64,000 nucleotides of DNA from Rhizorhapis sp. SPR117. GTDB taxonomy: Bacteria > Pseudomonadota > Alphaproteobacteria > Sphingomonadales > Sphingomonadaceae. Within the stretch, counting starts at the first letter, position 1. Each line of letters starts with the position of its first letter. The DNA lies in assembly GCF_021742065.1 (NCBI RefSeq), contig NZ_JAKKIE010000016.1:1-64000 (forward strand), in the 5' to 3' direction. The position numbers and the translations under genes are program-made. Shown one piece after another: positions 61,275 through 64,000 of the stretch. Under the pieces are notes generated by a model that worked only from the letters and a program-made list of their open reading frames with translations, was not told the DNA's origin and did not search any database.

Positions 61275-62043
61275 TCAGCGGCCCTGAAGGAGATCGCGAT
61301 AACCGCTGCGGACGAGCCAGTTCGCTTCCTTCGTCCAGCGGCCGATCTTTTTCCGCTCCGAGCAATCGGCCCATGCCGCGGCCGAGAGCGATGAAAGGGA
61401 TGGATCAATAAGAAGCTCGGCAAGTTCGCGCGGCGATGCGCCGGCGTTTTGACCGTCGAGCAACTGCAAAAGCATTTGCAGCCGTTGCCTGCGAAAGTCG
61501 GTCAGCCTTGCGGCTTCGGGCGACGGGACGCGCGAGCGTCCCCGCAACCAGCGGAGGAACCAGATCGATGCCTGTGCGCGCACCCGCGCGCACGGCTCGG
61601 GCGGGAGCAGGATAGCGCCCGGTTCGCTAAGTCCCGGCTCGAAGCGCAGACGCAGGACGTTGCGTCCGATACCGATGGTCATATGGAGGCCATCCTCGCC
61701 CGCGAAGCGGAGCGAGACCTCGCGAAGGCTGTCCGGATCGATACGGGCTTCTGGAGAAAAGCCGTAAGGCGATGAACCGATGAGGACAACGAAGGGATGC
61801 GCCTCGGCTCGCCAGATGGGTCGGTCAGGGGGCGCTGGTTGGCGGGGGTCCAGGACGAAATCGCAACCCCCAGCGTTTGGCGATAAGGCCATCCTGGGTG
61901 CTGTCGCGAGTGGAGCGGTTCGACCAATCCTTCACGAAATCCGCGTTTCGCCTGAGAAACTCGAAGGCATAACCAGACAGATCTAGTGTGCTGACGTTCG
62001 GCGCGGGATCGTCCACGCGCCAGTCCGAAGCTGGCGGCATCAA
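61275..62043 (-). pseudogene. DUF6499-DUF2285 regulator split by one frameshift
   Basis: The frame starting at 62043 (DWRVDDPAP ... EFLRRNADFVKDW) matches the small DUF6499-type regulator domain and reads to AKRWG before going off and stopping at 61825. The next frame continues CDFVLDPRQPAPPDRPIWR and runs into a DUF2285 domain ending at 61275 (DFRRQRLQMLLQLLDG, LVRSGYRDLLQGR). Homologues usually carry both as one protein. The switch is at a five-C run on the plus strand (61867-61871); four would restore it. Assembly error and true mutation cannot be told apart here. Confidence 0.7.
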
Positions 62044-62150
62044 TTCCTCCCCTGTTTTTCTATCGTGTAGAAAGCGAGGAAGAATGAAGGGGTTATTCCA
62101 GAATTACAGGGCCCCGATATGTCCAGTCAGCGCAAAATGGGGCTCTTGAC

Positions 62151-62429
62151 TCACCGCTTCCAGCAAAACTGTTCAAAGGCCGCCAACTGGCGGTATCCGG
62201 CTTCACTCATCCAGCGCGCGCGCGCCAAGTGACTTTCGTACAATCGCCGAGCCCGGTCTCGATCGCGGATCGGATCGACATGAAAAATGATCTGGATCGC
62301 TTCCTGCCATGTCGCGGTTTCATCCGCGCTCGCATCAAGCAAGCGCAAGTAGGTGCGTAGATGGGTCAAATCATAATCAGTGACGACTTGCCCCTGCGGA
62401 GGAACTTCCAAGAAGGCCGGTTGATTCAC
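62151..62429 (-). CDS. Small DUF2285 domain protein
   Basis: A 92-residue protein of the DUF2285 type: YDLTHLRTYLRLLDASADE, TWQEAIQIIFHVDP, ARRLYESHLARARWMSEAGY. Such genes are regular parts of the alphaproteobacterial ICE core, next to AlpA and repA, with unknown function. Confidence 0.78.
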   Translation of the reverse strand: MNQPAFLEVPPQGQVVTDYDLTHLRTYLRLLDASADETATWQEAIQIIFHVDPIRDRDRARRLYESHLARARWMSEAGYRQLAAFEQFCWKR

Positions 62430-62564
62430 GCCCCGATGCTCCTGGCAAGCAAAATCCCTGAGGCACCGCTACGGCTGCGGCTGCGCCAGATTCTGTGATG
62501 GTGGCAAACAGGGTGCGCTCGATACCATCCAGAATGGACGAAGCGAAGGGGCTGCGTCGAACGC

Positions 62565-62777
62565 TTATTCAGACCGTGAGAAAAACGCGGCGGGATCGCA
62601 GTCAAGCTCGCTCGCGATGCGCTCGAGCGTATCGACGGTCGGCGAATTCTGCATGCGTTCAAGATTGCCGATATAGTTTCGGTCCAGTCCGGCACGATGC
62701 GCCAACTCCTCCTGCGACAAGCCCTTTGCCTGCCGCAACTGCCTCAGATTCTTAGCAACGATCTCCCGGAGTGTCAT
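62565..62777 (-). CDS. XRE-family repressor
   Basis: A 70-residue helix-turn-helix protein of the XRE family: VAKNLRQLRQAKGLSQEELA, HRAGLDRNYIGNLERM. Single-domain repressors of this size commonly keep ICE transfer genes off. The ATG at 62777 is chosen since the family starts right before the first helix; one at 62813 is possible. Confidence 0.85.
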   Translation of the reverse strand: MTLREIVAKNLRQLRQAKGLSQEELAHRAGLDRNYIGNLERMQNSPTVDTLERIASELDCDPAAFFSRSE

Positions 62778-62865
62778 GGGAGGGACGTTGCTTGCCCCCC
62801 TCCATATCACCACCTAGTATAGTAGGGAAAGCGTCACCCGATCTGTCGGATGACGCTTTCGCCGG

Positions 62866-63183
62866 TCAGTCGCGGTCCCGTCTTGTCTGCCGGCTCCAGA
62901 CCAGGTCATATTCGCCATCCTCGCCGCTGAAGAGCTGTGCGAAAATGGGAGCGGTGAAACTGGGATCGTCGAGTTTTATCGAGAGATAGGGCCGGTCGTC
63001 GCTTGTACGCTTGCTCCAGGCAGCGCCAACTTCTGCCTCGCCGGCATAGACGCGGTGGCTGGGCGCATTACCGCTGGCCTGTTCGTCCGCAACGATGCGA
63101 ACCGATTGGGCCTGAATGGAGAGCGTGATGATCTGGCCCCTGAGCTCGCCTGAAATCTTCGTGAAGCTGCCGATCTTTGCCAT
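62866..63183 (-). CDS. DUF736 protein
   Basis: A 105-residue protein of the DUF736 family (MAKIGSFTKISGELRGQI, APSHRVYAGEAEVGAAWSKR, DDPSFTAPIFAQLFSGEDGE), a core gene of alphaproteobacterial conjugative elements with unknown activity. A longer frame exists upstream to 63531, but the family starts at MAKIGSF. Confidence 0.85.
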   Translation of the reverse strand: MAKIGSFTKISGELRGQIITLSIQAQSVRIVADEQASGNAPSHRVYAGEAEVGAAWSKRTSDDRPYLSIKLDDPSFTAPIFAQLFSGEDGEYDLVWSRQTRRDRD

Positions 63184-63627
63184 TTTAGCTGTTCCTTTCA
63201 CTTCGAGCCGCACCCATTGCGGCCTCGATGCGCCAGACCAGCCGGCAGGCGACCGGCGGTGCAGCCGGAGGCCCGCAGCGCAAGCGGAGGACGGCCTGGA
63301 CCGGAGTTTCTTGTCGCGCGAGGAACGGTGGAACGCCGTGGGGAAGGAAGTCCGCGGACGGGTCGTTGCGGCAAGCCGGGCGAGCGACAGCGTCCTGATG
63401 GCCAATGAGCGCATCTCGACGAGGCCGGGTTGCAAGGGGCTTGAGAACAGGAACTGCTGAGACGTCGGCACGCTGGTGAAGAACCGGAAGTGCCAGACCT
63501 GAAATTCGAGAGTGTATTCGGATCGCTGCATCGCCGCCGATCTGCCGACGAATTATGCCTCCCGTCAGCCGTTCAGCAAGAGCGAAGCGCAATCGCTTTG
63601 AAACGGCTAGCGAAGAGATGATGCCGC
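63184..63627. other. Gap upstream of the DUF736 gene
   Basis: One minus-strand frame (to 63531) stays open and joins the DUF736 gene in frame, with a natural-looking start (MQRSEYTLEFQVWHF). It has no known relative and could be an N-terminal extension or chance. No other gene, repeat or hairpin is clear. The promoter for the DUF736 gene should lie here. Confidence 0.3.
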
Positions 63628-64000
63628 CTAGTCGGCGCTTGCAATCGACCGCGAATAAGGCTGCGGCGCTGCTTCGGTAAGTGCCGGACAGGCCAGCCGC
63701 TTCCAGGCCGTCGCAGCAATGACGAGCCCTCCGGCCCAACTTAGAGCGGAAAGCAGCGGGCCGGCGTCAATGGCAAGTTGCAACACAGCCTCCACGGCAT
63801 GATAGCCTGCGACACCGGCCGGAACCGCAAACAGAAGGCCAATCATCATTCTGATTGCCGGCGAACAAACGACAGAAAGCAGAAACTGCCCGACAATCAG
63901 GACAGCCATTCCCACTCCCAGGCCACCGAGAATTGCTACCGGATATCCGTAACTATGGTCGTGCAACCACAAAGCCAGAGCGATGCCAGCGCCGACCGGC
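63628..64000 (-). CDS. Membrane protein, cut by the window edge
   Basis: The C-terminal 120 or more residues of a leftward gene whose start lies beyond 64000; the frame is open to the edge. Three or four membrane segments are visible (AILGGLGVGMAVLIVGQFLL, MMIGLLFAVPAGVAGY, LLSALSWAGGLVIAA). No family recognised. A TTG at 63972 could be a start, but the hydrophobic sequence continues upstream (GAGIALALWL), so the gene is probably truncated by the window. Confidence 0.5.
   Translation of the reverse strand, partial: PVGAGIALALWLHDHSYGYPVAILGGLGVGMAVLIVGQFLLSVVCSPAIRMMIGLLFAVPAGVAGYHAVEAVLQLAIDAGPLLSALSWAGGLVIAATAWKRLACPALTEAAPQPYSRSIASAD

Noticed and set aside
1..64000. CRISPR arrays
   Set aside because: No regularly spaced identical repeats with unique spacers were seen; the only short tandem repeats are the three iterons.

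Overview
The window looks like sphingomonad (alphaproteobacterial) DNA of high GC content. It holds most of one integrative and conjugative element (ICE), entered from its left end. A 45-bp copy of the 3' half of a tRNA-Gly(GCC) gene (633-677) is the left attachment site. Bases 1-632 are therefore probably host chromosome, and the tyrosine integrase starts 120 bp inside the element. No second att copy is visible, so the element continues past base 64000. The sphingomonad assignment rests on overall protein style and gene order and was not tested by a search.

Layout. (1) 802-2229: integrase. (2) 2581-15194: a cargo block, almost all on the minus strand, that looks like a defence island. It encodes a VRR_NUC protein broken by one frameshift, a double zinc-motif HNH-like protein, a winged-helix/DUF3800 pair, a cysteine-protease-like/PD-(D/E)XK pair, a TPR/nuclease-NACHT pair and an ImmA/IrrE pair. 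(3) 15639-20686: hfaD-hfaB-hfaA-like genes, a CsgG-type secretion lipoprotein with a small and a very large repetitive secreted protein. (4) 20946-21858: a PIN toxin-antitoxin pair. (5) 21975-31361: a complete Trb mating-pair operon (trbB-C-D-E-J-K-L-F-G-I plus a DUF2274 gene), preceded by a LysR regulator and a tiny lipoprotein. (6) 32842-39964: a full Tol-Pal set (tolQ, tolR, tolA, tolB, pal, cpoB) with an OmpW-like porin, a peptidoglycan-binding-like protein and a winged-helix/membrane pair. (7) 40119-46269: a second, diverged hfaA-hfaB-hfaD cluster. (8) 46266-48912: an EAL phosphodiesterase followed by a chain of very small genes joined by 4-bp ATGA overlaps that leads into hfaA. (9) 48962-51922: two catalytic-domain-only tyrosine recombinases, the first bounded by an exact 18-bp inverted repeat. 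(10) 52271-63183: transfer and replication core: RHH protein, TraG coupling protein, RlxS-type relaxase, putative oriT, lytic transglycosylase, DUF736, TraF, DUF2840, DNA methyltransferase, RepA with three iterons, AlpA-like protein, DUF2285 proteins, XRE regulator and DUF736. A membrane protein runs off the right edge.

How it may work together. Two observations tie the adhesin-like genes to the conjugative element. The trb operon and the first hfa operon share a colinear promoter-leader of about 130 bp, which suggests co-regulation of mating-pair formation and surface fibre production. The second hfa cluster lies downstream of a c-di-GMP phosphodiesterase whose upstream region carries one arm of the recombinase-bounded inverted repeat, which suggests phase-variable control. 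The best candidate for an undescribed system is therefore a mobile surface-attachment apparatus: CsgG/HfaB-type export, repetitive adhesin, its own Tol-Pal energiser, c-di-GMP control and an invertible switch. The parts are read from the sequence; the assembly into one system is inference.

Caution. Four genes (2581-4249, 46266-46706, 47512-48912, 61275-62043) show reading-frame breaks at or near short G/C runs. These may be assembly errors or real mutations, and the annotations say so.
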